From: Bacteroidaceae bacterium | GTDB lineage: Bacteria > Bacteroidota > Bacteroidia > Bacteroidales > Bacteroidaceae | Direction of reading: 5' to 3' | DNA length: 64,000 nt | Assembly (NCBI GenBank): GCA_017427185.1 | Contig: JAFRTJ010000010.1 | Location: 1 to 64,000 of the forward strand | Part shown: piece by piece, positions 47,013 through 56,743 of the stretch | How the letters are laid out: each line of letters opens with the position of its first letter | Numbering within the stretch: the stretch's first letter is position 1 | The notes under the pieces: generated by a model | The model's database searches: none | Told to the model about the DNA's origin: nothing | The model's input: only the letters and a program-made list of their open reading frames with translations | Position numbers and translations under genes: made by a program

Positions 47013-48545
47013 TTAGTTAGTTCTAATATGGCTATTAATGACCATAATTATATTCTGGGTACACATCTTTCTTTCATCAGATGATAATAATATCCAATAT
47101 GTACTCAAAATAGTAACAATCGTAGAAATAGCAAAAGTAATTATAACACGTATAAAAGAAGGATTGTATATGTTCACTAATAAATATACAACACATACTA
47201 CGACACTCATAGTCATAAGACAGGGAATCAAAATTTTCTTTATAAAAGAAGTCATATCATAACCAAAGCATTTATTCGCATAATATGTATTTACAATGCA
47301 TTGGATAACACTAACTATCATATTTATGTATATAGCCGAGAAAAAGCCAAAACCCAGTTTGAAAGTAATATATACCAAAACAATATTTGCTACATATAAT
47401 GATGACATCCAGACCTGCTGCTGAGTAATATTCCCAGTTGCATGGACACCTTGATATAGAAAATAAGTGAAAGATGCAATATTAATATAAATCACTGTCA
47501 ATATGACAAATGTAGACGAGTACTGAGGAGCATCTCCCAACCATAATTTTAAAAGAAAGTCTGCCTCAAAGATAATCGGTATTGATATTAAGAGTAAAAG
47601 AGCAAAAGTGATCTTTGTACCTAAATCAATCAATTTGTGCATAGAATTTATATCTCCAGCACCATATGATGCCATGATCTGAGGGACCATTGATTGCTTA
47701 AAACTCATAATGAATGTATTCACCATATTTGATACCTGAACAGCAATTGCAAAGGCAGCATTAATGGCTAAACCGAAGAAAAGATTTATCAGGAAAACCA
47801 AGCCCTGAACCTTCAACAATTGACATAAAACCGTCACAACAAGAAGTGATATGAACTTCAGCATCTTTGTTACAAGATCTTTATCCCACTCCAGCCAAGA
47901 ATGTGCCTCCCTGTATTGTCTAGCCATAATAGTTAAAGCACCTACATAATAAAGGGTGATGCCAAAATTCAGGAAAGCCAAAGTAACAAGTTTATCATAA
48001 TTAATTGTAACTAACAAATACAGAACACCTAGCCGAAGAAAAGCCTGCACTATCTCCACTGCAGCAGTCTTGGTAAACTGTTCACGGGCACGAAGCAGAG
48101 CAGCATAAGGAACATTCAGGATACTCAAAACCAAGGAAATGATGGATATTTGAAAAACCACATGAGCTGCCCACATACGTTCATGTGGAATATTCATTTT
48201 CTCAAGAAAGCATAAAGCAAACACTTCTGCTATAACAAACGTAATTATAGCAACCAAACCATGCAAAGATAGCCCAACCCCAAAAACACGAGACAATGCC
48301 TTCTCGTCTTCACGCCCTATCTCAATACTGAAAAACCTTTGAACAGCAGTTCCCATGGACCCATTCAAAAATGATAGCATAGATACAATACTGCTCACCA
48401 CATTGTTCAGACCGTAATCCTCCACACCCAACTGGTGCAAAGTGACGCGAACCATGAAGAAGGATATAATCATAGTTATACCCATCCTCACATATAAAGC
48501 AAATGTATTCTTTGTTATCTTTTTTTTGTCTATTGAAAACGCCAT
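47013..48545 (-). CDS. Polysaccharide flippase (Wzx/MVF type)
   Basis: 510 residues with about 12-14 membrane segments. The N-terminus MAFSIDKKKITKNTFALYVR followed by MIISFFMVRVTLHQLG and EDYGLNNVVSSIVSM is typical of oligosaccharide flippases of the MOP superfamily. It should move the lipid-linked repeat unit across the inner membrane. Sits 12 bp upstream of the polymerase-like gene. Confidence 0.88.
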   Translation of the reverse strand: MAFSIDKKKITKNTFALYVRMGITMIISFFMVRVTLHQLGVEDYGLNNVVSSIVSMLSFLNGSMGTAVQRFFSIEIGREDEKALSRVFGVGLSLHGLVAIITFVIAEVFALCFLEKMNIPHERMWAAHVVFQISIISLVLSILNVPYAALLRAREQFTKTAAVEIVQAFLRLGVLYLLVTINYDKLVTLAFLNFGITLYYVGALTIMARQYREAHSWLEWDKDLVTKMLKFISLLVVTVLCQLLKVQGLVFLINLFFGLAINAAFAIAVQVSNMVNTFIMSFKQSMVPQIMASYGAGDINSMHKLIDLGTKITFALLLLISIPIIFEADFLLKLWLGDAPQYSSTFVILTVIYINIASFTYFLYQGVHATGNITQQQVWMSSLYVANIVLVYITFKLGFGFFSAIYINMIVSVIQCIVNTYYANKCFGYDMTSFIKKILIPCLMTMSVVVCVVYLLVNIYNPSFIRVIITFAISTIVTILSTYWILLSSDERKMCTQNIIMVINSHIRTN

Positions 48546-48550
48546 AACTA

Positions 48551-49861
48551 TTATTTGTTCAATAGATCATCTGGAATAGGAGTCCCGTTTCGGAAGTTAT
48601 CAATGCAAACTTTATAGGCAATAAGCCATTGGGATATAATCTGTCTATTGCTTTCTCTTTCTCTAGCAGTATTCATCGCATTCTCTTTTATTCTTTCTGC
48701 TAAATCCTTGTCGGTAAGGAGTCTCAGCATATTATCTGCCATTGCTTGGAAATCTCCCTTTTTTGAAAGCAATACACTCTCACGTTTCACATTCAAGTTA
48801 GGAGAGGCTGGCGTAATTGTCGTAACAACAGGAATACCGTTTGCCATAGCTTCACGAATGGTCCCTGTAACAAGATCAATCTTCATCGGTAAAACGGCGA
48901 AACGTGAAAGTCTAATCTGTTTAAGCACATCATCATGAGTAGGCAATTTGCCTTCAAAGCGTACATTCTCAGTTAGTCCTAAATCATTTATACGCCTATC
49001 CAATATTTCTTTATATTCAGGAGAATAATCCCCTACAATATCCAATGTGATTCCTGGCTTTTGTTTAGCTGCAAGGGCAAATGCTTCTATTGCATAATCC
49101 ACAGATTTCTCTATATCTTTAGCGAAATATACAAAATCAAATGGCTTCTCGGATTCCTCTTCGTTGACAGGCTCTGTTAATGGTAAATTAATATTGAGGA
49201 TAACAGCATCATGAACTAAAGAATTATGAATTATATTATAGAAGTATTTTACCCCTGTCCCAATATAATTTGCTCGCTTCAGTACTTCTAATTCTCCTTT
49301 GGAACGTAGCATATATATATCATGGGGTATAAGATAATTTTTTTCAAACTCAGGATCATTCAATAATGTCTGTAGTTGAACAATTATTGGCACAGTACGA
49401 GGTATATCAAGAGTCGATAATGAATAAAAAATACAATCTGCCCCAATCACATGAACTATATCTGGTGATATTGAATTCACAATATCAGATATGTATTTTC
49501 TGTTGGTTTTGTATTCGTAATCTTCTTTCCAACCCAGTTTCCTCAAAAACTTATTTCTTAAACTATACACTTCATTAACATAGAAATGATAATATATCCC
49601 ACTTTCATAGAATTCTATTGGAGAAGATGATAAATAATCGCAAGGACTTATCACATGAAGTTCTATCTCTTCCATAGATTCCATTTCTACTATTCCATTT
49701 GAAATCCAAATATCATAATCTGCAGGATGATAAGTATTTGATTTGTTTGTCACTCGTTGTATAACTCTATCCACCCAACTCCTTGAAATAGGAAGATGGG
49801 AACGAACTCGCTGATTAGAAAAACGACAAATCCACGCGACTTTAATCTTTTTGGGGTTCAT
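48551..49861 (-). CDS. GT4-type glycosyltransferase
   Basis: 436 residues, GT-B fold. N-terminal KVAWICRFSNQRVRSHL, then the donor site DFVYFAKDIEKSVDYAIEAF, LDIVGDYSPEYKEIL, VRFEGKLPTHDDVLKQI, and LPMKIDLVTGTIREAMANGIPVV with the family E-x7-E region. Starts at ATG 49861, sharing one base with the stop of the CBS-nucleotidyltransferase (TAATG), so translation is coupled. Confidence 0.86.
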   Translation of the reverse strand: MNPKKIKVAWICRFSNQRVRSHLPISRSWVDRVIQRVTNKSNTYHPADYDIWISNGIVEMESMEEIELHVISPCDYLSSSPIEFYESGIYYHFYVNEVYSLRNKFLRKLGWKEDYEYKTNRKYISDIVNSISPDIVHVIGADCIFYSLSTLDIPRTVPIIVQLQTLLNDPEFEKNYLIPHDIYMLRSKGELEVLKRANYIGTGVKYFYNIIHNSLVHDAVILNINLPLTEPVNEEESEKPFDFVYFAKDIEKSVDYAIEAFALAAKQKPGITLDIVGDYSPEYKEILDRRINDLGLTENVRFEGKLPTHDDVLKQIRLSRFAVLPMKIDLVTGTIREAMANGIPVVTTITPASPNLNVKRESVLLSKKGDFQAMADNMLRLLTDKDLAERIKENAMNTARERESNRQIISQWLIAYKVCIDNFRNGTPIPDDLLNK

Positions 49862-50916
49862 TAGAATACATTTATGAACTTTAAATATTCATGCCATTCA
49901 CCCATATCTTTCCATGATTCTTCACTTACGGGAAAACAACCGACACGACCACCACGAGACTGTACTTTCTCCATCAAATTAGTAATGTGAAAGAATTGAC
50001 CCTTAGGAATCTCAGTTATCAATTCCGGATTAAGAATATAAACACCAGTATTCACTTGGTAAGTCTGTTCTGGTTTTTCCTTTAAAGCGGTCATCAATCC
50101 ATTTTCTCCTGTTTCAATGACACCGTAAGGAATCTTAAAGCTTTTAATCATTGTTACAATTGTCATATCGTTGTGGTTTTTTATATGATAATCGTAGACA
50201 TCACGATAATCTTGCTCATTGATACTATCGCAATTGCTTACAAAAAAGGGAGTAGTAATCTTTCCTTTTAACAAAGAGACGCTACCTATCGTTCCTAAAG
50301 GTTTTTCTTCTTGGAAGAACTCTATGTCATATTGATGGTCAAGTTGGCTTAGGTAATACTTCATCATGTCAGCTTTGTAGTTCACAGACATATAGAATTT
50401 ATGACAGCCAATGCTCTCAAACTGGTCAAGAATTACTTCAAGGATGGTTTTATCTCCTACAGGAACCAGTGGTTTGGGGATAACGTTTGTAATAGGTTTC
50501 AAACGAGTACCTTTCCCTCCTGCCATAATGACAACGGGGATATTCATTTTCTCCCGATGCTCTGGTACAGAATGCTCGAAGAAATCATTCCAAAAATAGA
50601 CATTCACAAGCTCACCTTGTTCATCCACCACTGGCATACATTCAGCACGAAGCGAGAGCATCTTTTTTCTAATTACCTCTTTGCTTTCATTGGGTGTAAC
50701 ATATTTCTTGTCCTTGCCAAGAATTAATGCAACAGGCTCCGACAAGGGAATATTTTTAATGATAGCCCGCTGGATGTCGCCAATGGTAACGATGCTTTCA
50801 AAGTGTTCTTTCGCAAACACAAACAACATCTTTACTTTGCGCTCATCCATCTGCTTCATCGCTTCAAGCAACGATGCAGAAGGCGCAATAAGTCGCCCTT
50901 TTATTTTAGCATTCAT
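49861..50916 (-). CDS. CBS-domain sugar-1-phosphate nucleotidyltransferase
   Basis: 351 residues. Residues about 5-118 form a CBS pair (MLFVFAKEHFESIVTIGDIQRA, MPVVDEQGELVNVYFW). From about 128 comes a nucleotidyltransferase with VIMAGGKGTRLKPIT and the FVSNCDSINEQDY metal site. The same domain order is found in PtmE-type glucosamine-1-phosphate guanylyltransferases of legionaminic-acid routes, though here the nucleotide and sugar are undetermined. CBS domains often bind adenosine nucleotides and could tie activation to energy state. Starts 13 bp after the ornithine-cyclodeaminase-like gene. Confidence 0.82.
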   Translation of the reverse strand: MNAKIKGRLIAPSASLLEAMKQMDERKVKMLFVFAKEHFESIVTIGDIQRAIIKNIPLSEPVALILGKDKKYVTPNESKEVIRKKMLSLRAECMPVVDEQGELVNVYFWNDFFEHSVPEHREKMNIPVVIMAGGKGTRLKPITNVIPKPLVPVGDKTILEVILDQFESIGCHKFYMSVNYKADMMKYYLSQLDHQYDIEFFQEEKPLGTIGSVSLLKGKITTPFFVSNCDSINEQDYRDVYDYHIKNHNDMTIVTMIKSFKIPYGVIETGENGLMTALKEKPEQTYQVNTGVYILNPELITEIPKGQFFHITNLMEKVQSRGGRVGCFPVSEESWKDMGEWHEYLKFINVF

Positions 50917-50929
50917 ATCAATAAATGAC

Positions 50930-51964
50930 CTAAAACAGGTCAGAATAATTTACATTATTTGACTCCGCAATAACTATTTCGCGCCCAACATCTCTTTTTA
51001 CCGCCTCTTTATAAATGTAATTGGCAAAATTTATGTCAATATAGGAAAGACCAACAGAATTGAAATAAATGAACTCGCTATCGTTTTCGCGTCCTTTCTT
51101 TGTTCCCGCAATCAAATCAGAAAGATTAGCATAAATGTCGTTATCCTTTAAAATACCTTCTTTGTACATTCTGCATAGCGTTTGTGATCGATGCTTTACT
51201 ACTTCCCAATCGTCACAAACAATTTTGTCTGCCTTTTGTGCAACTCCATATTCATCCTCCCACCCACCAACATGGATATATAACCCCCCCTGGGTGATGT
51301 CTGCAGCCTTCAAAACTGGACTTTGTCCACTAATGGCAGTCACAATAATGTCTGCACCACTGGCACAGAGATGAGAGTCATTATTGCATGTAACAAACTT
51401 AACATCAGGGACAATACCTTTGAACTTATCAATGAAGTCCTGCTCAATAGTTATGTTAAGCGACGATACACGACACTCTTTGATGGACGGGTAAAGATGC
51501 TTCAGCAGTGTAAAATGCATACGCGCTTCTTCTCCAGCACCGATGACACCTATAGTCTCAACCTTCGATGGAGCGAGATATTTGGCTGCTATACAGCCAA
51601 CGGCTGCAGTTCGCATTTTGGTGGAAAGAGTTCCATCGATAACAGCGATGGGGAAACCCGTATTCAACTCCGACAAAAGCATAATGCCTGTCACATTCTG
51701 CATACCTTTGAGCGCATTGGTTGGGAAGACAGACACCCATTTCATACCACATACCTTTTCGTTAATAAGCGTTGCAGGCATACAATTGATACGGTTCTGA
51801 GAAACCTCATCAAATATCTGAGAGATCTTATCTGGCATAATGATGTCACCAGCAAGATATTTTCTGAACGAGTCCTCAATAATGCCATAGATGGCATCTG
51901 CATTACCCTTGAATATGGCAGCCACATCTTCCTGACTGATAGTTTTAATAACAATGTTACTCAT
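50930..51964 (-). CDS. Ornithine cyclodeaminase / SbnB-like NAD-dependent enzyme
   Basis: 344 residues of the OCD/mu-crystallin family. Visible are KWVSVFPTNALKGMQNVTG, IDGTLSTKMRTAAVG (catalytic loop region), and the Rossmann motif IGVIGAGEEARMHF. Members include ornithine cyclodeaminase, alanine dehydrogenase and SbnB, which oxidatively releases 2,3-diaminopropionate in staphyloferrin B synthesis. The exact reaction cannot be told, but an amino-acid product fits the three ATP-grasp ligases just upstream. Starts 45 bp after the last of these. Confidence 0.82.
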   Translation of the reverse strand: MSNIVIKTISQEDVAAIFKGNADAIYGIIEDSFRKYLAGDIIMPDKISQIFDEVSQNRINCMPATLINEKVCGMKWVSVFPTNALKGMQNVTGIMLLSELNTGFPIAVIDGTLSTKMRTAAVGCIAAKYLAPSKVETIGVIGAGEEARMHFTLLKHLYPSIKECRVSSLNITIEQDFIDKFKGIVPDVKFVTCNNDSHLCASGADIIVTAISGQSPVLKAADITQGGLYIHVGGWEDEYGVAQKADKIVCDDWEVVKHRSQTLCRMYKEGILKDNDIYANLSDLIAGTKKGRENDSEFIYFNSVGLSYIDINFANYIYKEAVKRDVGREIVIAESNNVNYSDLF

Positions 51965-52009
51965 AATATGGTAATTCTTTGATTTTGTTTTATAAAAAAC
52001 TAGTCCTCA

Positions 52010-53278
52010 TTATACTTGTATTATGTTATTAACCAAATTATTTCCGTTAGCGTCAAGGACCTTGTAAATCGATTGAATATCTCTTATAATACTATTACGT
52101 TCTACGTCTGTTTTATATATGAAATGGAACAGACATACAACCTGACCAAATGAACCAGTCTCTACAATAGTATCACCTACATTTTTTTGATGTGGGATTA
52201 CAACAATCCTATCAGGGTACTTATTCTTAAGCTGTTCCAAACCAATTTCTTCTACTATTGTACCATCATGGCAATGCACAGCATATATACAATATGAAAA
52301 CCCAGACTTAATGTTTCCTGGTATGAGTGATCTAAAACCGTATAACTGGCTGTCACCAGTTGTTGCATAATACATGTCAGCAAAGAACTGGTTGATTCCG
52401 CTCAGATAGTCAACAGAATAGAACGAAAATGAGCCTCCATACCTATAGCCTACTTCGTTGAAATAAAAATCTTCATCATTTTTGAATATCTCAATCCAAA
52501 TTGTTCCTTCTTTAATACCTATTGAGGAAAACAAGTGTCTAATCTTTTCTTCATAACGTTCTTTAAAAACTGACTCTGATATACTTGGACATGTGAATAA
52601 ACCAGCAACATAAGAACCTTGTCTTTCATATCTTACGGGTATTTTGTCCTCACTCATAACAAAGTGCATCTCTCCTTTACTAAAGGAGAAGAATACAACC
52701 AAAGCATGGTTATTAACAAATTTCTCACATATCACAGAACCCGTAGGGGAACATCCTGCGGCAAGGCGATACCCTCTTTCTAACTCCTCTGCATCATGAC
52801 AGACAGAAAAGCCATTGCTGCCACTACCATCAGTTGGCTTAGTAATAACTGGAAAATCTATTGGAGGAACTGAATGATCAATATCATTGAAGTTTATGTC
52901 ATATTGGGGGACAACAGGTAATCCATGTTCAATACATAGTTTCTTGAATTGACTTTTATCCTGCAAAATATCCCACTGTTCTTTTTCACAATAACATGGT
53001 AAACCCAGCTGATTAATCCATACACAGGCATGAGAAACAATAAACTCACTACCACCCATATAAACGCCATCAAACTTGTGCTCCCTAACAAAAGGAATCA
53101 TGACTTCTGGATCGGTCGTATCTACTCGGTAGTACTCTTCAACAATATCGTCCAAAGGTGCTGGATAGAGACCTGCAAAATATAATCTAACACCATAATA
53201 ATCAGCGAATGACTTAATTAAATTTTTCCAAACGCTACTGCCAAGAAGCAATAGACGTCTTCCTCTAATATCTTGCAT
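52010..53278 (-). CDS. ATP-grasp ligase (third, most divergent copy)
   Basis: 422 residues from ATG 53278 (a TTG five codons upstream is possible). A pre-ATP-grasp Rossmann-like region is followed by the ATP-grasp fold. The nucleotide-binding strand FPVITKPTDGSGSNGFSV and the Mg-binding region IWIEIFKNDEDFYFNEVGYRYGG are visible. Unlike the two upstream copies it lacks the EYSIE segment and reads NHALVVFFSFS instead, so its acceptor is probably different. ATP-grasp enzymes join a carboxylate to an amine or thiol via an acyl-phosphate. Confidence 0.82.
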   Translation of the reverse strand: MQDIRGRRLLLLGSSVWKNLIKSFADYYGVRLYFAGLYPAPLDDIVEEYYRVDTTDPEVMIPFVREHKFDGVYMGGSEFIVSHACVWINQLGLPCYCEKEQWDILQDKSQFKKLCIEHGLPVVPQYDINFNDIDHSVPPIDFPVITKPTDGSGSNGFSVCHDAEELERGYRLAAGCSPTGSVICEKFVNNHALVVFFSFSKGEMHFVMSEDKIPVRYERQGSYVAGLFTCPSISESVFKERYEEKIRHLFSSIGIKEGTIWIEIFKNDEDFYFNEVGYRYGGSFSFYSVDYLSGINQFFADMYYATTGDSQLYGFRSLIPGNIKSGFSYCIYAVHCHDGTIVEEIGLEQLKNKYPDRIVVIPHQKNVGDTIVETGSFGQVVCLFHFIYKTDVERNSIIRDIQSIYKVLDANGNNLVNNIIQV

Positions 53279-53289
53279 ATTATTATATT

Positions 53290-54402
53290 TCAAATAGTTA
53301 TTTTATGGTCAGAACAATAAATGATATAGCCAGAGTTTGACGCCTCTACATTACCTATGACATCATCAAATTCATCCCTAACTATAGTATTCTTGATGCA
53401 CCAGCTGGCTGTCTTAGCTTCTTCAAACAATGATTTTAATCGTTCGTTCTGCTTACTGTGGAAATATATTCCCGTATAAGCCTTTTGGACGATGGGTTGA
53501 GGGTGGTAAATTCCTAAATGACATTCAATAGCAGCCTTGTAATAATCGAAACTTGTACTTAGTGGAGTAAGAATATCAGAAATATGATCTCCTCCACCTC
53601 GAGCTCCAACTTCAATAAAGTATATTTCGTTATCAATTATCTTAATCTCTAGATGAGCCATTCCACAATTCAGCCCTAACACTTCTAATATATCCCACGC
53701 CACTCTGTCAATTTTAGATTTCATCTCATCTGAAAGATTAGCAGGCTGATGATGAGCTATCTCTACGAAATGAGGAGGGCCTGCAGATTCCTTTTCAGTA
53801 TACTGAATTACTTGATGTTTCCCTTTTCCATAGGATAAACATTCGATGGAATACTCCTGCCCTCTTTTCAAGTATTCTTCCACAAGTGCTGTTCCGTCAG
53901 ATGAATTATCTTTTGCTTGCTGTACGGCACGTTTCAGATCTTCTTCATTATAAGCAATGCTAACGCCTCGTTTTCCACATGCATCTACCGCTTTTACCAC
54001 AACGGGAAACACCACCGCTAATCCTTCTTGATATAGTTGGAATTCTGGCTGTTTTACCGATGATAATCGTGCAACTTTCGTTCTCATAAAATGCTTATTC
54101 TTGCCTCCGAACCCTTTAGCTACTTCATTTCCTAGAAGCTCAGCTTGATGGGCTACCCTTGCTGTAACCTCAGTAGTTAACTCACTGGAAGGCATGATAC
54201 CATCAACCTTATATTCACGACATTTATCAGCCATGAAACCAATGTCGAATGAATTTTCCTCGATAAAGATGTCAACCATATCTTTTGCAATAGAGTCATT
54301 CTTAGCAAAAGCGAGAGTCAAAACACCCTTTTCTTGCGCCTTAGTGATAATAGGGATTGCTCCTTCGCCAGCTCCGATAATTGCCAACAATTTCTTATCC
54401 AT
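53290..54402 (-). CDS. ATP-grasp ligase (second copy)
   Basis: 370 residues from ATG 54402, 5 bp after the previous ligase. N-terminal KLLAIIGAGEGAIPIITKA, ATP-binding VVVKAVDACGKRGVSIAYN, VEEYLKRGQEYSIECLSYG, and Mg site HLEIKIIDNEIYFIEVGARGGGD. Closely similar in layout to the first copy (shared QYTEKE/QFTEKR and HIQPAN/HHQPAN segments), so the two arose by duplication. Possible roles are consecutive amino-acid additions or parallel acceptors. Confidence 0.85.
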   Translation of the reverse strand: MDKKLLAIIGAGEGAIPIITKAQEKGVLTLAFAKNDSIAKDMVDIFIEENSFDIGFMADKCREYKVDGIMPSSELTTEVTARVAHQAELLGNEVAKGFGGKNKHFMRTKVARLSSVKQPEFQLYQEGLAVVFPVVVKAVDACGKRGVSIAYNEEDLKRAVQQAKDNSSDGTALVEEYLKRGQEYSIECLSYGKGKHQVIQYTEKESAGPPHFVEIAHHQPANLSDEMKSKIDRVAWDILEVLGLNCGMAHLEIKIIDNEIYFIEVGARGGGDHISDILTPLSTSFDYYKAAIECHLGIYHPQPIVQKAYTGIYFHSKQNERLKSLFEEAKTASWCIKNTIVRDEFDDVIGNVEASNSGYIIYCSDHKITI

Positions 54403-54407
54403 ATCAA

Positions 54408-55598
54408 TCAATCATTTAGACATCTTTCAATGATAGCTTTTTCATATTTTCCAAAAGCATCCTCAATGATTCCACAACTATCTGCAATTAATATCAAGTA
54501 CCCATACCTATTGAGACTGGAGGTAATTCTATTTATTACATCACCTTGCTTTAAGCTGAAATCAAAATTCACCACATGTGGCCATCCTTTCACAATGCTT
54601 ATATCAGGTGCATGCTTAATTATAGTTCCTTCTTCAAATGCAAAGAAACGGACACCAGCGTATTGGACAAAATGGGGCTGAGGATGGATGGCTTCACCTA
54701 ACGACATGAGAAGTAGCTCATCTTCCATATTCACGCCTGTTGATAGAGGAGTTAGTGTAGAGGTGATGTAATCACCACCCAAACGCGGACTAGTCTCGAT
54801 AACAAAGACTCCTCTATCGTTGATTTTCAGTTCGGTATGCGATGGGCAATTTTCAAAACTGAGAGTGTTGGCTATCTTGGTAACAATCTCACGAATCTTC
54901 TGCTTGTTCTTCTCAGAGATATTGGCAGGCTGGATATGGCCAAGTTCTACATTATATGGAAATTCTGTTGTTCTCTTTTCTGTAAATTGAATAACCTCAC
55001 TCTTACCATCATAATGCAAACTTTCTATACTATATTCTGGCCCTTCAATGAACTCTTCTACAAGGACGGTATCCAAATGACTATTCTGCAAGGCTTCTTC
55101 TATAGATTCCTGAAGTCCTTCTTTTGTTCTGCAAAGCTTCACCCCTCTGCTGCCTGAATTGTCACGAGGCTTACAGATTATAGGGAAATACAGGTCATTC
55201 GCCTCTTCTGCATTATGAATCAGCCGTCCTCGTGCACAAGGTATGCCACCTTCAATGAACCGCTGCTTCATTTGGAACTTATCCGTGCTCCATTGAGCTG
55301 TTTCAACGGAATAAAAGGGAAATCCATATTTCTCTGCCACTCGTGCCATCATAACGAGAGGCTTATCAGTAGCGGCAGTTACAATAGCATCGATACCCAA
55401 TTTCTCCACAACAGCACAGGTGCCTTCGTAGTCCTGACCACCAACAACCTCAAAGGCATCCACACAGTCCCTGCAGACTGCATTCTCACATGGATCTATA
55501 CCTACTGTATATAGTCCCATCTTTTTAGCTCGTCCAATGATGGATTCTTGCAATGGACCTACGCCAAAGACGAGGACAGCTTTCTTGCCTTTATGCAT
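54408..55598 (-). CDS. ATP-grasp ligase (first copy)
   Basis: 396 residues. N-terminal ALVFGVGPLQESIIGRAK (substrate domain), ATP-binding IICKPRDNSGSRGVKLC, VLVEEFIEGPEYSIESLHY, QFTEKR, and Mg/ATP residues in HTELKINDRGVFVIETSPRLGGD. It belongs to the carbamoyl-phosphate-synthase-like/amino-acid-ligase branch. Its ATG follows the stop of the aminotransferase with no bases between them, a strong sign of coupled function. Confidence 0.86.
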   Translation of the reverse strand: MHKGKKAVLVFGVGPLQESIIGRAKKMGLYTVGIDPCENAVCRDCVDAFEVVGGQDYEGTCAVVEKLGIDAIVTAATDKPLVMMARVAEKYGFPFYSVETAQWSTDKFQMKQRFIEGGIPCARGRLIHNAEEANDLYFPIICKPRDNSGSRGVKLCRTKEGLQESIEEALQNSHLDTVLVEEFIEGPEYSIESLHYDGKSEVIQFTEKRTTEFPYNVELGHIQPANISEKNKQKIREIVTKIANTLSFENCPSHTELKINDRGVFVIETSPRLGGDYITSTLTPLSTGVNMEDELLLMSLGEAIHPQPHFVQYAGVRFFAFEEGTIIKHAPDISIVKGWPHVVNFDFSLKQGDVINRITSSLNRYGYLILIADSCGIIEDAFGKYEKAIIERCLND

Positions 55599-56738
55599 TT
55601 ATTTGATTTCTTTTACTGCATTCTCGAAGCTATCGCAAATGAAATCCACTTGCTCTGCTGTCAATGCGGCATACATAGGGAGGGTTATCTCGTTGTCAGT
55701 AACATATTCTGTCTGTGGAAGCACAGCACCTGAATCTGCGAAGGTAGAGAACTTATGGGCAGCAGGATAATGGACTGAGGTCTGAATGCCCGCTTCATGG
55801 ATGTACTCGCGAATCTTGTTGCGGCGTTCCTTGGTGCTGTTGAGAAGCACAACAGGCATGATATAGTTGCTGACAAACTCCGTATTGTCTACAAATGGAA
55901 CAGCAACTCCTTCCATCTTGCTTAAACAATCAACATACTGCTGGCGAACCTTGATACGTGTATCCAAATCACCAGGTAATTTCTTCAGTTGCTCTATAGC
56001 TATAGAGGCACGGATATCATCCATACGGAAATTATAACCCAAGCAAGTGATGTCATACTCTGTAGCATGACCGCTGGCCCTCTGATAACTCATGGTGCTC
56101 ATGCCATGACTGCGGATAAGTCGAGCCTTGGCGGCATATTCCTCATTGTTGGTGATAAACATACCTCCCTCACCCGTGGAGATATTCTTGTTGGAGAAGA
56201 AACTGAAGGAAGCACAATCACCAATCGTGCCGAGCTTTCTGCCCTTATATTCAGACAAAGGACCATGACAGGCATCCTCTATGACTTTAAGATTGTGTTT
56301 CCTTGCTATCTCCATAATCTCATCCATTTTGCAGGGAAAACCTGCCATGTGGACGACAACAATACCCTTTGTCTTAGGCGTAATCTTGTGCTCAATGTCG
56401 ACTGGGTCTATATTGATGTGATCAGGCCCAACGATATCCGCAAAGACAGGTGTCGCACCTACGTAACGGATACAGTTGCATGAAGCTGCAAAAGTCAGCG
56501 ATGGGCAAATGACTTCATCGCCAGGACCAAAACCACACACCATGCAGGCCACATGGAGGGAATCTGTACAATTCGACATGCTGACTGCGTATTTTACACC
56601 CCACATATCAATGAACATCTGTTCAAGCTCAGCATTCTTAGGACCGGTAGAGATCCAGCCGGATTTGATGGTGTCATAGGCTGCCTGAGCCTCTCTCTCA
56701 TCAAAATTCAGATTAAAAAGAGGAATTTTATATCCCAT
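55599..56738 (-). CDS. DegT/DnrJ/EryC1/StrS-family sugar aminotransferase
   Basis: 379 residues. PLP fold type I with Lys184 in FSNKNISTGEGG as the PLP lysine, Asp155 in VIEDACHGP binding the pyridine nitrogen, and SGWISTGPKNAELEQMF at the N-terminus. It should transfer an amino group from glutamate to a 4-keto (or 3-keto) nucleotide-sugar, probably the product of the 4,6-dehydratase two genes upstream. The resulting amine would be a natural acceptor for the ATP-grasp ligases encoded directly downstream. Confidence 0.9.
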   Translation of the reverse strand: MGYKIPLFNLNFDEREAQAAYDTIKSGWISTGPKNAELEQMFIDMWGVKYAVSMSNCTDSLHVACMVCGFGPGDEVICPSLTFAASCNCIRYVGATPVFADIVGPDHINIDPVDIEHKITPKTKGIVVVHMAGFPCKMDEIMEIARKHNLKVIEDACHGPLSEYKGRKLGTIGDCASFSFFSNKNISTGEGGMFITNNEEYAAKARLIRSHGMSTMSYQRASGHATEYDITCLGYNFRMDDIRASIAIEQLKKLPGDLDTRIKVRQQYVDCLSKMEGVAVPFVDNTEFVSNYIMPVVLLNSTKERRNKIREYIHEAGIQTSVHYPAAHKFSTFADSGAVLPQTEYVTDNEITLPMYAALTAEQVDFICDSFENAVKEIK

Positions 56739-56743
56739 AATTA

